Assembly: GCF_014930365.1 (NCBI RefSeq)
Contig: NZ_JABXWI010000002.1
Span: 849,406 to 913,405, forward strand
From: Streptomyces caniscabiei
Lineage (GTDB): Bacteria; Actinomycetota; Actinomycetes; Streptomycetales; Streptomycetaceae
DNA: 64,000 bases
Direction: 5' to 3'
Positions 52,098 through 60,900 of the stretch are shown piece by piece (the stretch's first letter is position 1; every line of letters starts with the position of its first letter). The position numbers were made by a program, and so were the translations under genes. The notes below the pieces were generated by a model, which saw only the letters and a program-made list of their open reading frames with translations, ran no database searches and was not told the origin of the DNA.

Positions 52098-53051
52098 GTG
52101 TCCTTGTTCTGGCGGATCTTCGCCCTCAACGCCGTGGTGCTGGGCACGGCGACGGCCCTGCTGCTGTGGGCGCCGGTGACCGTCTCCGTACCGGTTCTGC
52201 TCACCGAGGCGATCATCCTGGTGGGCGGCCTGGTGGTCATGCTGGTCGCCAACGCCGCGCTGCTGCGGTTCGGGCTGGCCCCGCTGGACCGGCTCACCAA
52301 GCTGATGACCACCGTGGACCTGCTCCGCCCCGGCCAGCGGCTGCCCGCCGACGGCGGCGGCGAGGTCGCCGAGGTGATCCGTACGTTCAACGCCATGCTG
52401 GAGCGGCTGGAGCACGAGCGGGCCACCAGCAGCGCCCGGGCCCTGCTGGCCCAGGAGGCCGAACGCCGGCGTATCGCACAGGAGCTGCACGACGAGGTCG
52501 GCCAGAGCATGACCGCGATCCTGCTGGGGCTCAAGCGGGCCGCGGACGACGCGCCCGCACCGCTGCGCGCGGAGCTGCACGAGGTGCGGGAGATGACCCG
52601 GGCCGGTCTGGACGAGGTCCGCCGGCTGGCGCGGCGACTGCGTCCCGGTGTGCTGGACGACCTGGGTCTCGTCAGCGCGCTGACCTCGCTCACCGAGGAC
52701 TTCGCCACGCACACCGGACTGCGGGTCGGCCGCCGCTTCGACAGCGACCTGCCGGTCCTCGCGCCGGAGACGGAACTGGTCGTCTACCGCGTCGCCCAGG
52801 AGTCCCTGACCAACGTCGCCCGGCACGCGGAGGCCGAGGAGGTCACCGTCGCCCTGCGCCACGCCGACGACCGGGTGGTCCTGGAGGTCACCGACGACGG
52901 CAGCGGCATCCAGGCCCCCCGCGAAGGCGCCGGCATCCGGGGCATGCGCGAGCGTGCCCTGCTCGTCGGCGCCACCCTGGACATCACCCCCGCGCCTCGC
53001 GCGGGCACCCGGGTGAGACTCACCGTGCCCCTGCCGAGGAAGCAGCCTTGA
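52098..53051 (+). CDS. Membrane histidine kinase (NarX/LiaS type)
   Basis: Sensor kinase of 317 residues with two membrane segments (about 5-25 and 30-55) and almost no external loop, as in intramembrane-sensing kinases. A HAMP-like linker (PLDRLTKLMTTVDLLRPGQ, then EVIRTFNAMLERL) leads to HisKA_3 with phospho-acceptor His near 130 in RIAQELHDEVGQ, and HATPase_c with AQESLTNVARHA, DDGSGI and GAGIRGMRERA. The GTG at 52098 is used; a GTG 8 codons upstream is possible. The stop overlaps a TTG (TTGA) just before the response-regulator gene. The signal is unknown; membrane or cell-envelope stress is plausible. Confidence 0.9.
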   Translation: MSLFWRIFALNAVVLGTATALLLWAPVTVSVPVLLTEAIILVGGLVVMLVANAALLRFGLAPLDRLTKLMTTVDLLRPGQRLPADGGGEVAEVIRTFNAMLERLEHERATSSARALLAQEAERRRIAQELHDEVGQSMTAILLGLKRAADDAPAPLRAELHEVREMTRAGLDEVRRLARRLRPGVLDDLGLVSALTSLTEDFATHTGLRVGRRFDSDLPVLAPETELVVYRVAQESLTNVARHAEAEEVTVALRHADDRVVLEVTDDGSGIQAPREGAGIRGMRERALLVGATLDITPAPRAGTRVRLTVPLPRKQP

Positions 53052-53053
53052 AC

Positions 53054-53713
53054 ATGTCCGAGACATCCCCGATCCGTATCCTCCTGGCCGACGACCACGC
53101 TCTCGTCCGCCGCGGCGTGCGGCTCATCCTCGACCAGGAGCCGGACCTGGAGGTGGTCGCCGAGGCCGGGGACGGCGCGGAGGCGATCGCGCTGGCCCGC
53201 GCCCACGACGTCGACCTGGCCGTGCTCGACATCGCGATGCCCCGGCTGACCGGCCTCCAGGCCGCCCGTGAACTGGCCGTCGTCAAGCCGGGGCTGCGGA
53301 TCCTGATGCTCACCATGCACGACAACGAGCAGTACTTCTTCCAGGCCCTGAAGGCCGGCGCGAGCGGGTACGTACTGAAGTCCGTCGCCGACCGGGACCT
53401 CGTCGCCGCCTGCCGGGCCGCGATGCGGGACGAGCCCTTCCTGTATCCGGGCGCGGTCACCGCCCTGATCCGCAACTACGTCGACCGGGCCCGTCGCGGC
53501 GAGGAGGCCCCCGACCAGATCGTCACCCCGCGCGAGGAGGAGGTCCTCAAACTCGTCGCCGAGGGCCACTCGTCCAAGGAGATCGCCGATCTGCTCTTCA
53601 TCAGCGTCAAGACCGTCCAGCGGCACCGCGCCAACCTGCTGCAGAAGCTCGGCCTGCGGGACCGGCTGGAACTGACCCGCTACGCGATCCGCGTGGGCCT
53701 GATCGAACCCTGA
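53054..53713 (+). CDS. NarL/LiaR-type response regulator
   Basis: Response regulator of 219 residues paired with the kinase just upstream. The receiver has LLADDHALVRRG, phospho-acceptor Asp59 in AVLDIAMPRLTG, and YVLKSV with the switch Lys. The HTH is TPREEEVLKLVAEGHSSKEIADLL followed by ISVKTVQRHRANLLQKL. A TTG at 53048 overlapping the kinase stop would add two residues and has GAGGAAG at better spacing, so either start may be used. Targets are unknown; the small exported-protein gene 60 bp downstream and secDF are candidates. Confidence 0.93.
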   Translation: MSETSPIRILLADDHALVRRGVRLILDQEPDLEVVAEAGDGAEAIALARAHDVDLAVLDIAMPRLTGLQAARELAVVKPGLRILMLTMHDNEQYFFQALKAGASGYVLKSVADRDLVAACRAAMRDEPFLYPGAVTALIRNYVDRARRGEEAPDQIVTPREEEVLKLVAEGHSSKEIADLLFISVKTVQRHRANLLQKLGLRDRLELTRYAIRVGLIEP

Positions 53714-53773
53714 ATCGAAGCCTGACCCCAGGGCGACAGCGCACTTCACGACACGGACGAAGGGGGACGGGGC

Positions 53774-54157
53774 ATGCGCCACGGCACGCGTACCGTCCCC
53801 GTCGCGGTGCTGGCGGCTGTCGTCCTGGCAGTGCTGGCGGCGCTCGGCGTCGCCGGACCCGGCGCGACGGGCGATCCGTCGGCCGGCGTGGCGGCGGCGG
53901 TCGGCGAAAACTGGGACGGCGCGCCGCGCGCCGATGCCGGACACGGCCTCGACCACGTCGTACGGGCGTCCGTCCGCCACGAGCAGCACGGCGAGCGCCC
54001 CGCCCCGCGCGGACACCTCACCCTCCGCGACGAGGACACGGCTGTCGTCCCGCCCCGGCCCGGACGGCTCGCGGTGCCGACGGGACGCATCCCCTTCTCG
54101 GATCCTCACCCGACCCAGGACCGCGGTCGGGCTCCCCCGGTGCTCTCCGGCACCTGA
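53774..54157 (+). CDS. Small exported protein of unknown function
   Basis: A 127-residue protein with an N-terminal hydrophobic signal (VPVAVLAAVVLAVLAALGVAG) and a polar, His/Arg/Pro-rich mature part without cysteines. Third positions are strongly G/C and AAGGGGGA precedes the ATG, which supports a real gene. No family is recognised. It follows the response-regulator gene by 60 bp and precedes secDF, on the same strand. Confidence 0.6.
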   Translation: MRHGTRTVPVAVLAAVVLAVLAALGVAGPGATGDPSAGVAAAVGENWDGAPRADAGHGLDHVVRASVRHEQHGERPAPRGHLTLRDEDTAVVPPRPGRLAVPTGRIPFSDPHPTQDRGRAPPVLSGT

Positions 54158-54239
54158 GACCCCTTCTCGTCATTCACATCCACCCGGCCGGCCGAGGTCT
54201 CTCGGTGCCGTGGCCGTGGTGCGCCTGCCGGAGGCTCCG

Positions 54240-56525
54240 TTGAACCGTTCCTCGCGCGTCAGGGCGCTGCTCGCCCTGGCCGTGCTCGCCCTGTCCGTGT
54301 ACATCGCCGCGACCGTGCCGGTCCGCCTCGGGCTGGACCTGCGCGGCGGCACACAGATCGTGCTCCAGACCCGTTCCACCCCCACCACCGAGGCCGACAG
54401 CGAGGCCACCGACCGCACGCTGGAGGTGCTGCGCGGCCGCGTCGACGCGCTCGGCGTCGCCGAACCCTCCCTCGTCCGCTCCGGCGACGACCGGATCATC
54501 GCCGAGCTGCCCGGCGTCCAGGACCCGACGCGGGCCGCCGACGTCCTGGGCCGTACCGCGCGGCTCTCCTTCCACCCGGTGCTCGGCCCGGCCGTCCGCG
54601 CCGAGAAGACCGAGGACACCGAGGACACCGAGGACACCGCGACGACGCCGAAGCCGTCCGGCGAACGCGTCCTGCCCGACGAGTCCGGCGCACCGCTGCG
54701 CCTCGGGGCGGCGAAACTGACCGGCGAACACGTCGAGGAAGCGGCCGCCCTGATCGACCGGCAGGGCGGCGCCGGATGGCATGTCACGATCGACTTCAAG
54801 GGCGCGGGCGCCGACGGCTGGGCCCGGCTGACCGGCGAGGCCGCCTGCCGGCCGGCGGGGGATCCGGGCCGCCGGGTCGCCATCGTCCTCGACGACAAGG
54901 TCATCTCCTCCCCGCAGGTCGACCCGTCCGTGGCCTGCGGGGCCGGCATCCGCGACGGCTCCACACGCATCACGGGCTCCTTCGGCCCCGAGGAAGCGCG
55001 CGAGCTGTCGCTCCTCGTCAACGGCGGGGCGCTGCCCGTGCCCGTCGAGACCGTGGAGCAGCGCACCGTGGGCCCGACCCTGGGCGCGCGGGCCATCACC
55101 GCCAGTGCCTGGGCCGCCGTCATCGGTACCGCCCTGACCTCGCTGTTCATGATGGTCATCTACCGGCTGATGGGCGTCCTCGCGACCGTCGCCCTGCTCT
55201 GCTACGGCCTCGTCTCGTACGCCGCTCTGGCCGCGCTCGGCGCCACCCTGACCCTGCCGGGTCTGGCCGGCTTCGTGCTGACCATCGGCATGGCCGTGGA
55301 CGCCAACGTGCTGGTCTTCGAGCGGGCCCGTGAGGAGTACGCGGCCCGGCGCCGCGCCAGTGTGCGCTCGGCGCTGGCAGCCGGGTTCCGTAACGCCCTC
55401 AGCGCGATCGCGGACTCCAACATCACCACGCTGATCGCGGCGGTCCTGCTGTTCTTCCTGGCCTCCGGGCCCGTCCGCGGCTTCGGTGTCACCCTCGGGA
55501 TCGGTGTGCTCGCCTCCATGTTCAGCGCCCTGGTGATCACCCGGGTGCTCGCCGAGTACGCCACGGGCCGCCCGGGGCCGCGCCGCCGCCCTCGGCTCAG
55601 CGGGATCGCGACCACGGGCGTCGTCCGGGACCGTCTCACCCGACGCGCCCCCCGGCTGATGCACCGCTCCCGCCGCTGGCTGGCCACCTCGGCCGCGCTG
55701 CTCGTGCTGGCCGGTGCGGGGGTCGCGGTGCGCGGGGTCGATCTGGGTGTGGAGTTCACCGGTGGCCGTCTCCTGGAGTACGCCACGACCGCCCCCGTCG
55801 ACCCCGACCGGGTCCGCTCGGCACTGGCCGACGCCGGATTCGAACGCGCGGTCGTGCAGTCCTCGGGCGACAACGGCCTGACCGTGCGCACCGATCCGCT
55901 GACCGCCGCCGAGGAGGCCGAGGTGACCGGAGCGGTGCGCGACCTCGCCGAGGGGGCGGACAAGGTCCGCGACGAACTGATCGGCCCCAGCCTCGGCGAG
56001 GAGCTGCGCCGGGGCGCGCTGATCGCTCTCGCCGTGGCCCTCGGCGCGCAGCTCGTCTACCTCGCGGCACGTTTCCGCTGGGTGTTCGGCACCGCCGCGG
56101 TCGTCGCGCTCGCCCACGACGTCGTGATCCTCGTCGGCGTCTTCGCCTGGCTCGGCAAATCCCTCGACGGGGTGTTCCTGGCGGCCCTGCTGACCGTCAT
56201 CGGCTACTCGGTCAACGACTCCGTGGTCCTCTTCGACCGGGTCAGGGAACTGGCCCGCCGCACTCCCTCGGCACCCCTGTCCGCGACCGTGAACCGGGCG
56301 ATCCTGCAGACGATGCCCCGCACCGTGAACACCGGCATGGGCGCCGCCTTCGTGCTCGCCTCGCTCACCGTGCTCGGGGGGTCCTCGCTCACCGACTTCG
56401 CCCTGGCCCTCCTGATCGGCCTCGCCGTCGGCACGTACTCCTCCGTCTTCACCGCCGCGCCCCTGGCGATCGAGCTGCACGGGCGTCCCCCGGCGGGCGA
56501 CGGGCGTCAGCCGTCGGACCGCTGA
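54240..56525 (+). CDS. secDF: Fused SecDF protein-export membrane protein
   Basis: RND-type export auxiliary protein of 761 residues that uses the proton gradient to pull secreted proteins through SecYEG. The SecD half has LGLDLRGGTQIVLQT, an external P1 domain, GGALPVPVETVEQRTVGPTLG and six membrane segments with GMAVDANVLVFERAREE. The SecF half starts near 480 (GVDLGVEFTGGRLLEY) and has GYSVNDSVVLFDRVRE and RTVNTGMG. A TTG start is used because GGAGG lies 7 nt upstream and the signal-anchor follows directly. An acidic EDT repeat (three units near 123) interrupts P1. Streptomyces usually also has separate secD and secF, so this is likely the second set. It overlaps usp tail-to-tail by 19 bp. 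Confidence 0.93.
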   Translation: MNRSSRVRALLALAVLALSVYIAATVPVRLGLDLRGGTQIVLQTRSTPTTEADSEATDRTLEVLRGRVDALGVAEPSLVRSGDDRIIAELPGVQDPTRAADVLGRTARLSFHPVLGPAVRAEKTEDTEDTEDTATTPKPSGERVLPDESGAPLRLGAAKLTGEHVEEAAALIDRQGGAGWHVTIDFKGAGADGWARLTGEAACRPAGDPGRRVAIVLDDKVISSPQVDPSVACGAGIRDGSTRITGSFGPEEARELSLLVNGGALPVPVETVEQRTVGPTLGARAITASAWAAVIGTALTSLFMMVIYRLMGVLATVALLCYGLVSYAALAALGATLTLPGLAGFVLTIGMAVDANVLVFERAREEYAARRRASVRSALAAGFRNALSAIADSNITTLIAAVLLFFLASGPVRGFGVTLGIGVLASMFSALVITRVLAEYATGRPGPRRRPRLSGIATTGVVRDRLTRRAPRLMHRSRRWLATSAALLVLAGAGVAVRGVDLGVEFTGGRLLEYATTAPVDPDRVRSALADAGFERAVVQSSGDNGLTVRTDPLTAAEEAEVTGAVRDLAEGADKVRDELIGPSLGEELRRGALIALAVALGAQLVYLAARFRWVFGTAAVVALAHDVVILVGVFAWLGKSLDGVFLAALLTVIGYSVNDSVVLFDRVRELARRTPSAPLSATVNRAILQTMPRTVNTGMGAAFVLASLTVLGGSSLTDFALALLIGLAVGTYSSVFTAAPLAIELHGRPPAGDGRQPSDR

Positions 56526-56989
56526 TCCGGACCGGCCGGTACGACGACGACGGGGAGCCGGGCGTGGTGCACGACCTCGGTACTGGTGGACCCCAGGGTG
56601 AGGCGTCCCCACGCGCCCGATCCCCGGGTGCCGACCACGAGGAGGCAGGCGTCCTCGCTCGCGTCCAGCAGGACCTGCGACGGGCGGCCCTGCTCCGCCC
56701 TGACCTCCACCTCCACCGGTGCGCCGCCCAGCTGCTTCTGGGTCTCCGCCAGGGAGGTGGTGACCGCGTCCAGGGTGACGTCGCGCAGCTGGGCGTCCAC
56801 GTCGTGGACGCCCGAGGCGGTGGGCCACTCGATCCCCCGGTACCGGGCGGTGAAGTCGTACGCGCAGACGGCGCGCAGGCCGGTGCCGCGCAGCCGCGCC
56901 TCCTGGAGGGCGAAGCGTACGGCCGGCTCCGAGGCGGCGGAGCCGTCGGTGCCGACCACGACCGGTGCGGGAGGGGCGACGTGGGTCAT
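56507..56989 (-). CDS. Universal stress protein (UspA family)
   Basis: A single-domain Usp of 160 residues. VVVGTDGSAASEPAVRFAL forms the first strand and helix; the ATP-binding motif G-x2-G-x9-G-S/T is present as GTRGSGAWGRLTLGSTS near 125-141, then VVHHARLPVVVVP. It probably binds ATP. GGAGG precedes the ATG. It lies near a DoxX-like gene on the same strand, a combination that fits redox or hypoxia response, but no dormancy-regulator box was identified. Confidence 0.92.
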   Translation of the reverse strand: MTHVAPPAPVVVGTDGSAASEPAVRFALQEARLRGTGLRAVCAYDFTARYRGIEWPTASGVHDVDAQLRDVTLDAVTTSLAETQKQLGGAPVEVEVRAEQGRPSQVLLDASEDACLLVVGTRGSGAWGRLTLGSTSTEVVHHARLPVVVVPAGPDQRSDG

Positions 56990-57145
56990 GAGGGAGGCCT
57001 CCAAGCCGTGTCGTCGTGTCCTGCCGTCCCGGAAAGCGTCCGCTCCAGGCTGCCGCAGCCCGCCTTCCACCGCAATCGGATGCGCGGGCGGGTGAGCCGG
57101 TGCGGGCCCACCCGCCGTGTCGCGTCCGTCGTGCGCCGGCCGTCG

Positions 57146-57583
57146 TCAGCGGGTCGGGCGCGCGCCGTGGTAGCGCTGCGCGAGCCGGGCGAGGGCGACC
57201 GCCGCGAGCAGGAGCCCGAAGTCGCGCAGGGCGATGTCGTAGTGGCCGGGAACGGTGAGCAGGTTGACGATGATGCCGGCGAGCCAGCCGGCCACGAGCC
57301 AGCCCCCGAACCTCGGTGCGAGGGCGACGACGAGACCGGCGACGATCTCGACGACGCCGACGGCGTACATCGCGGCCTGGGCGCTGCCGGGAACGAGGTC
57401 GTCGATCCACGGGGCGAGGTAGACGGGCCAGTCCACGAGCAGGTTGGCGAACTTGTCCAGCCCGAACAGGATCGGCGCGACGGTGAACCCGACCCGCAGG
57501 ACGACGAACGCCTGGTAGCCGGGGTCGGTGAGCGCTGCCCGCCGGGGAGCGGCGGACGTGGTGGTTGTGGTCGCGGACGACAT
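57146..57583 (-). CDS. DoxX-like membrane protein
   Basis: A 145-residue protein with four membrane segments. The opening QAFVVLRVGFTVAPILFGLDKFANLL carries the conserved GxDK of the DoxX group; AAMYAVGVVEIVAGLVVAL and the RDFGLLLAAVALARL ending follow. DoxX-like proteins are linked to quinone/thiosulfate redox steps and thiol-stress complexes. AAGAAGGG precedes the ATG. It is divergent from a cysteine-containing HTH regulator, with CTATCGA repeats in between, so that regulator probably controls it. Confidence 0.88.
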   Translation of the reverse strand: MSSATTTTTSAAPRRAALTDPGYQAFVVLRVGFTVAPILFGLDKFANLLVDWPVYLAPWIDDLVPGSAQAAMYAVGVVEIVAGLVVALAPRFGGWLVAGWLAGIIVNLLTVPGHYDIALRDFGLLLAAVALARLAQRYHGARPTR

Positions 57584-57596
57584 GACGCCCTTCTTT

Positions 57597-57622
57597 CTAT
57601 CGACAACTTTCACTATCGATAG
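57597..57622. promoter_or_regulatory. CTATCGA repeats with palindrome in the DoxX/regulator gap
   Basis: CTATCGATAG (57613-57622) is a perfect 10-bp palindrome; a second CTATCGA lies at 57597-57603, 16 bp away. They sit 14-39 bp upstream of the DoxX-like ATG and about 52-77 bp before the regulator start. It is a likely operator of the divergent regulator. Confidence 0.6.
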
Positions 57623-57673
57623 AAGCGCGCCAGCTCTCTTTAGTCAATGGCCGTGGGTTTTACACTGGTGTTC

Positions 57674-58360
57674 GTGGACCACCCGGAAGAAGCACGGCCC
57701 CGCCCCGACGTCTCCGCCGTCGCCGCGCTCGACGAGCCGACGCGCAGGAGGCTCTACGACCACGTCTGCCGCCGGACGGACCCGGTCGGCCGGGACGACG
57801 CGGCGGCGGACCTGGGCCTGGCCCGGCAGACCGCGGCCTTCCATCTGGACCGCCTCGCCGAGGAAGGACTGCTCGACGTCGTCTACGAGCGCCGCAGCGG
57901 GCGCTCCGGCCCGGGTGCGGGACGGCCGGCCAAGCTCTACAAGCGCTCCTCCCGGCAGGTCAGCGTCAGCCTGCCCGAGCGGCACTACGAACTCGCCGGA
58001 CGGCTCCTCGCCCAGGCCCTGGAGGAGTCCGAGGCCACCGGCGAGCCCGTACGCGCGGTGCTGCACCGCACCGCCGGCGAGGTCGGGGCGCGCATCGCCG
58101 ACCAGGGCGACGGGGACGTGACCGAGTTGCTGGAGCGGTACGGGTTCGAGCCGCGGCACGACGGCGACGCCGTCGTGCTGGGCAACTGCCCGTTCCACGC
58201 GCTCGCGCGCGAGCACACCGAAACGGTGTGCGGCATGAACCTGCACCTGCTCCGCGGCCTCCTGCGAGGACTGGGCGAGGAGGACCTGCGCGCGCACCTG
58301 GCGCCCAGCCCCGGGCACTGCTGCGTCCGCCTCCAGCCGGCCTCCCCCGCGGCCACCTGA
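57674..58360 (+). CDS. HTH regulator with C-terminal cysteine cluster (ArsR/SufR-like)
   Basis: A 228-residue regulator. The N-terminal winged helix (about 10-95) has LDEPTRRRLYDHVC, LARQTAAFHLDRLAEEGLLDVVYE and the basic GRPAKLYKRS. The C-terminal part has NCPFHALAREHTETVC, LLRGLLRGLG and GHCCV. The Cys spacing x13 then x29 to a CC pair resembles, but is not identical to, that of iron-sulfur regulators of the SufR type, so it may bind a cluster or zinc. TACACT (57661-57666) puts the predicted transcript start at the GTG at 57674, giving a leaderless mRNA; the frame is open to 57647. It probably regulates the divergent DoxX-like gene. Confidence 0.85.
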   Translation: MDHPEEARPRPDVSAVAALDEPTRRRLYDHVCRRTDPVGRDDAAADLGLARQTAAFHLDRLAEEGLLDVVYERRSGRSGPGAGRPAKLYKRSSRQVSVSLPERHYELAGRLLAQALEESEATGEPVRAVLHRTAGEVGARIADQGDGDVTELLERYGFEPRHDGDAVVLGNCPFHALAREHTETVCGMNLHLLRGLLRGLGEEDLRAHLAPSPGHCCVRLQPASPAAT

Positions 58361-58410
58361 CGGCGCGCTCGGGGATCACGGCATCCGCCGGCAGGGCATC
58401 GCGCGTGCCG

Positions 58411-60900
58411 TCAGTCGTCGGCCGCTCCCAGGCCGGTCAGGGCGCCCACCGGGTCGAGGTCCGGGGTGCCTCTCGGCCACCAGTCGTCGTGGCCCGGATC
58501 GGACTCGTACGCGTACCAGAGGCCGTCGTGGCCGAGGCGGAGCTGGAGGTGGCCGTGGGGATGGGTGAGGTGGTTGCGCCAGGGGCGGAAGGCCGGGAGG
58601 TCCGCGGCGAGCAGCAGGGGGCGGGCGCGGTCGAAGCGGCCGGCCGGCGGGTCCCAGGGCTCCTCCAGGACGGCCAGCCCTTCGAGGCCGCCCTGGCGCC
58701 AGGCGGCGACCGCGCGGGCCAGGTCGGCCGGGGTGCGCCCGGTGGCCGCGGCGAGTGAGGAGTAGAGGGCGCGGGTGGTGGCGGTGAGACCGGAGCCGGG
58801 GCGGGCGGCGGCGAGCCGTACCGCGTCCTGCCACAGCGTCAGTTCGGCCACCGGGTCCCGTCCCGTGGTGAGCAGCGCGTGCGCGCGGGCCGCCGCGTCG
58901 GTCGCCAACTGGTCCAGCGCGAACGGGTCCGGGCCGCCGGGCGCTCCCGGATACACCGGCGGCTGTTCCGGATGCGGTGGCGGGGGCGCCGGGGCGGGCA
59001 ACAGCGGGAGGGTGCGCGGAGCGAGGGCGTCGCCGGCGCGCACACCCGGGAGCGGCGCGGGCTCCTGCTCCTGCGCGGCGCGCGCCGCGCGGGCCGCGTT
59101 CCGCCGTGACAGCGCGTCGAGCAGCTCCCGCTCGCCACGGCCCCGCAGCAGCAACAGCACGAAGGGGTCCTCGTCCAGCAGCCGTGCCGTCTGGTAGCAG
59201 AGTGCCGCCGCGTGCTTGCAGGGGTGCCCGAAGTCGGGGCAGCTGCAACGGGGTTCGAGCTCCCGAGGACCTGGCAGGAGACGCACGCCCCGGTCAGGTG
59301 CGGGTCCGGACCCGGCCAGCGTGTGGGGCAGTTCCTTGTCCAGCAACGCGGCGATGTGGCCCGGCTGTTCCGCCGCCGCGTCCAGGAAGCGGTCCCATTC
59401 GGCGTCGTCCAGCGTCCGCAGGCGCAGCTGCACCCGGTAGGGCCGGGGCCTGCTCCCGTGCACATACGCAAGCACCAGCCCCGGCGTGACGGTGATCGCG
59501 TCCACGTGCCCCTTGTCGGCGTACGCCCGCCCGCGCGCCAGCCGGGCCGCGTCCAACGCGCCCTCTTCCAGCGCCGCCACCCACGCGTTGCCCCACCAGC
59601 TCTCCGCGAAGGTCTCCCCGGCGGAGGCCCGCGGCGGGAACGGCCGGAAGGTGCGCCGCAGTTCGCCGTCCCGCGAGGGCGCGGCCATGGTCCGGGGGAC
59701 ACGCGGGGCGGCCTGCGAGACGCCCGTCCCGTCATCGGAGGCCCCCGTCTCCGCGTCGGTCGCTCCCGTGGCCGCCCCGTCCGTGACTCCCGCGGCTCCC
59801 ACGGTCCGCGTGGCATCGCCGTCCGCAGCACCGTCGGCCGCCGAGGCGTCGGCTGCCGGAGCGTCGGCCGCCGGACCGGGCGTGGTCGTGGTCGTCTGTG
59901 CCGGCTCGCCCTCCGTGGCACCAGGTGGGTGACCCGGTCCCCAGGCCGACACGGCCGCCGCGCCCGTCGTCTCCTCGCCGCCCGCCTCCTGGTCGTCGGC
60001 GGGCATCTTGAAGGCGTCGGCGAGCAACTCCCGCACAGCGCGGGCGCGATCGGCGGCCACTCGGTCTCGGCGGGGGTCCCCGGGCATCCGGCCTCCCGAG
60101 GCGGCTCCCCGGTCCCACCCTGCCCGGTCCCGCTCGGGGACTCCGTCGCCGAGGCCACCCCGCGCCTCCCGCAGGCGACCGGACGGACCGACGGCCCGCC
60201 GTGAGCCCCGGCCCATCCCCCGCCCCGCCCGCTCGGCCGATGCCTCCTCGGCCGCCGGTCGGGCCCGCTCGGCAGCGTCCCGAGCGGCCCTCAGGGCCTC
60301 ACGCGCGATGTCACCGGGACGAGCACCGGCCGCGCGCCGCTCACCCGCCTCACGCCCGCCACTCGCGTCACGCCGGTCACTCGCCTCTTCCCGAACACCC
60401 GACTCACGCCGGACACCCGTCCCCTGCCGGTCGCTCCTCTCGCGTCGGTCACTCGCCTCCTGACCCCCGCTCGTCTCCCGTCCCGCACCCCGCTCGCGCT
60501 GCGCCTTCTCCCCCCGCTGCGCCATCTCTTCCCGCTTCGCACTCTCCTCGCGGTCGTCACCCGTCCCCGTATCGCCCTCTTCGGCTCGCGCTCGCGCAGG
60601 TGTCCGCTCCCCCGCGTCCTCGCCAGGTTCCGCAAGTCGGCGTCCCGGGTCAGGAGTCGCCGCCCGGGATTCCGACGCCCTCCGCAGCGCTTCCCGGGCC
60701 GCGTCCGCCGGGCGCGGACCCCCGCCGACCCCGGCCGGCCGGGGGTCCGCCGCACCGACGCCGGTGCCGGGGCCGGCTCCCGGCAGCGCAGGCGTATCCG
60801 CGTCCGCGCCCGGATCCCGTGCTGCGCGCAGCGCGCGGCGGGCCGCGTCGGCGGGGCGGGTGCCCTCCGTGTCCTCCGGTGTCCCCTCAGCCCCGCTCAC
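58411..60900 (-). CDS. SWIM zinc-finger protein with long disordered N terminus
   Basis: An 829-residue protein, GTG start overlapping the SNF2 stop (GTGA) with GGAGG 5 nt upstream. Residues about 1-400 are low-complexity Arg/Glu/Ala/Gly/Asp with repeated blocks (ADAAREALRRA, ADAARRALRAA, IAREALRAARDA). The conserved part begins with FRPFPPRASAGETFAESWWGNAWV near 420. It contains the SWIM motif CSCPDFGHPCKH near 550 (C-x-C...C-x-H), which binds DNA or protein partners. The C-terminal 200 residues are helical with a Trp-rich end. SWIM proteins paired with SNF2 helicases are widespread in actinobacteria; the function is unknown. Confidence 0.9.
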   Translation of the reverse strand: MSGAEGTPEDTEGTRPADAARRALRAARDPGADADTPALPGAGPGTGVGAADPRPAGVGGGPRPADAAREALRRASESRAATPDPGRRLAEPGEDAGERTPARARAEEGDTGTGDDREESAKREEMAQRGEKAQRERGAGRETSGGQEASDRRERSDRQGTGVRRESGVREEASDRRDASGGREAGERRAAGARPGDIAREALRAARDAAERARPAAEEASAERAGRGMGRGSRRAVGPSGRLREARGGLGDGVPERDRAGWDRGAASGGRMPGDPRRDRVAADRARAVRELLADAFKMPADDQEAGGEETTGAAAVSAWGPGHPPGATEGEPAQTTTTTPGPAADAPAADASAADGAADGDATRTVGAAGVTDGAATGATDAETGASDDGTGVSQAAPRVPRTMAAPSRDGELRRTFRPFPPRASAGETFAESWWGNAWVAALEEGALDAARLARGRAYADKGHVDAITVTPGLVLAYVHGSRPRPYRVQLRLRTLDDAEWDRFLDAAAEQPGHIAALLDKELPHTLAGSGPAPDRGVRLLPGPRELEPRCSCPDFGHPCKHAAALCYQTARLLDEDPFVLLLLRGRGERELLDALSRRNAARAARAAQEQEPAPLPGVRAGDALAPRTLPLLPAPAPPPPHPEQPPVYPGAPGGPDPFALDQLATDAAARAHALLTTGRDPVAELTLWQDAVRLAAARPGSGLTATTRALYSSLAAATGRTPADLARAVAAWRQGGLEGLAVLEEPWDPPAGRFDRARPLLLAADLPAFRPWRNHLTHPHGHLQLRLGHDGLWYAYESDPGHDDWWPRGTPDLDPVGALTGLGAADD

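Noticed and set aside
54174..57410. Very long minus-strand open frame (over 1,000 codons) antisense to secDF
   Set aside because: Its peptide is low-complexity Gly/Arg/Pro/His, and the plus strand carries a full SecDF with every motif; the frame is a GC-bias shadow.
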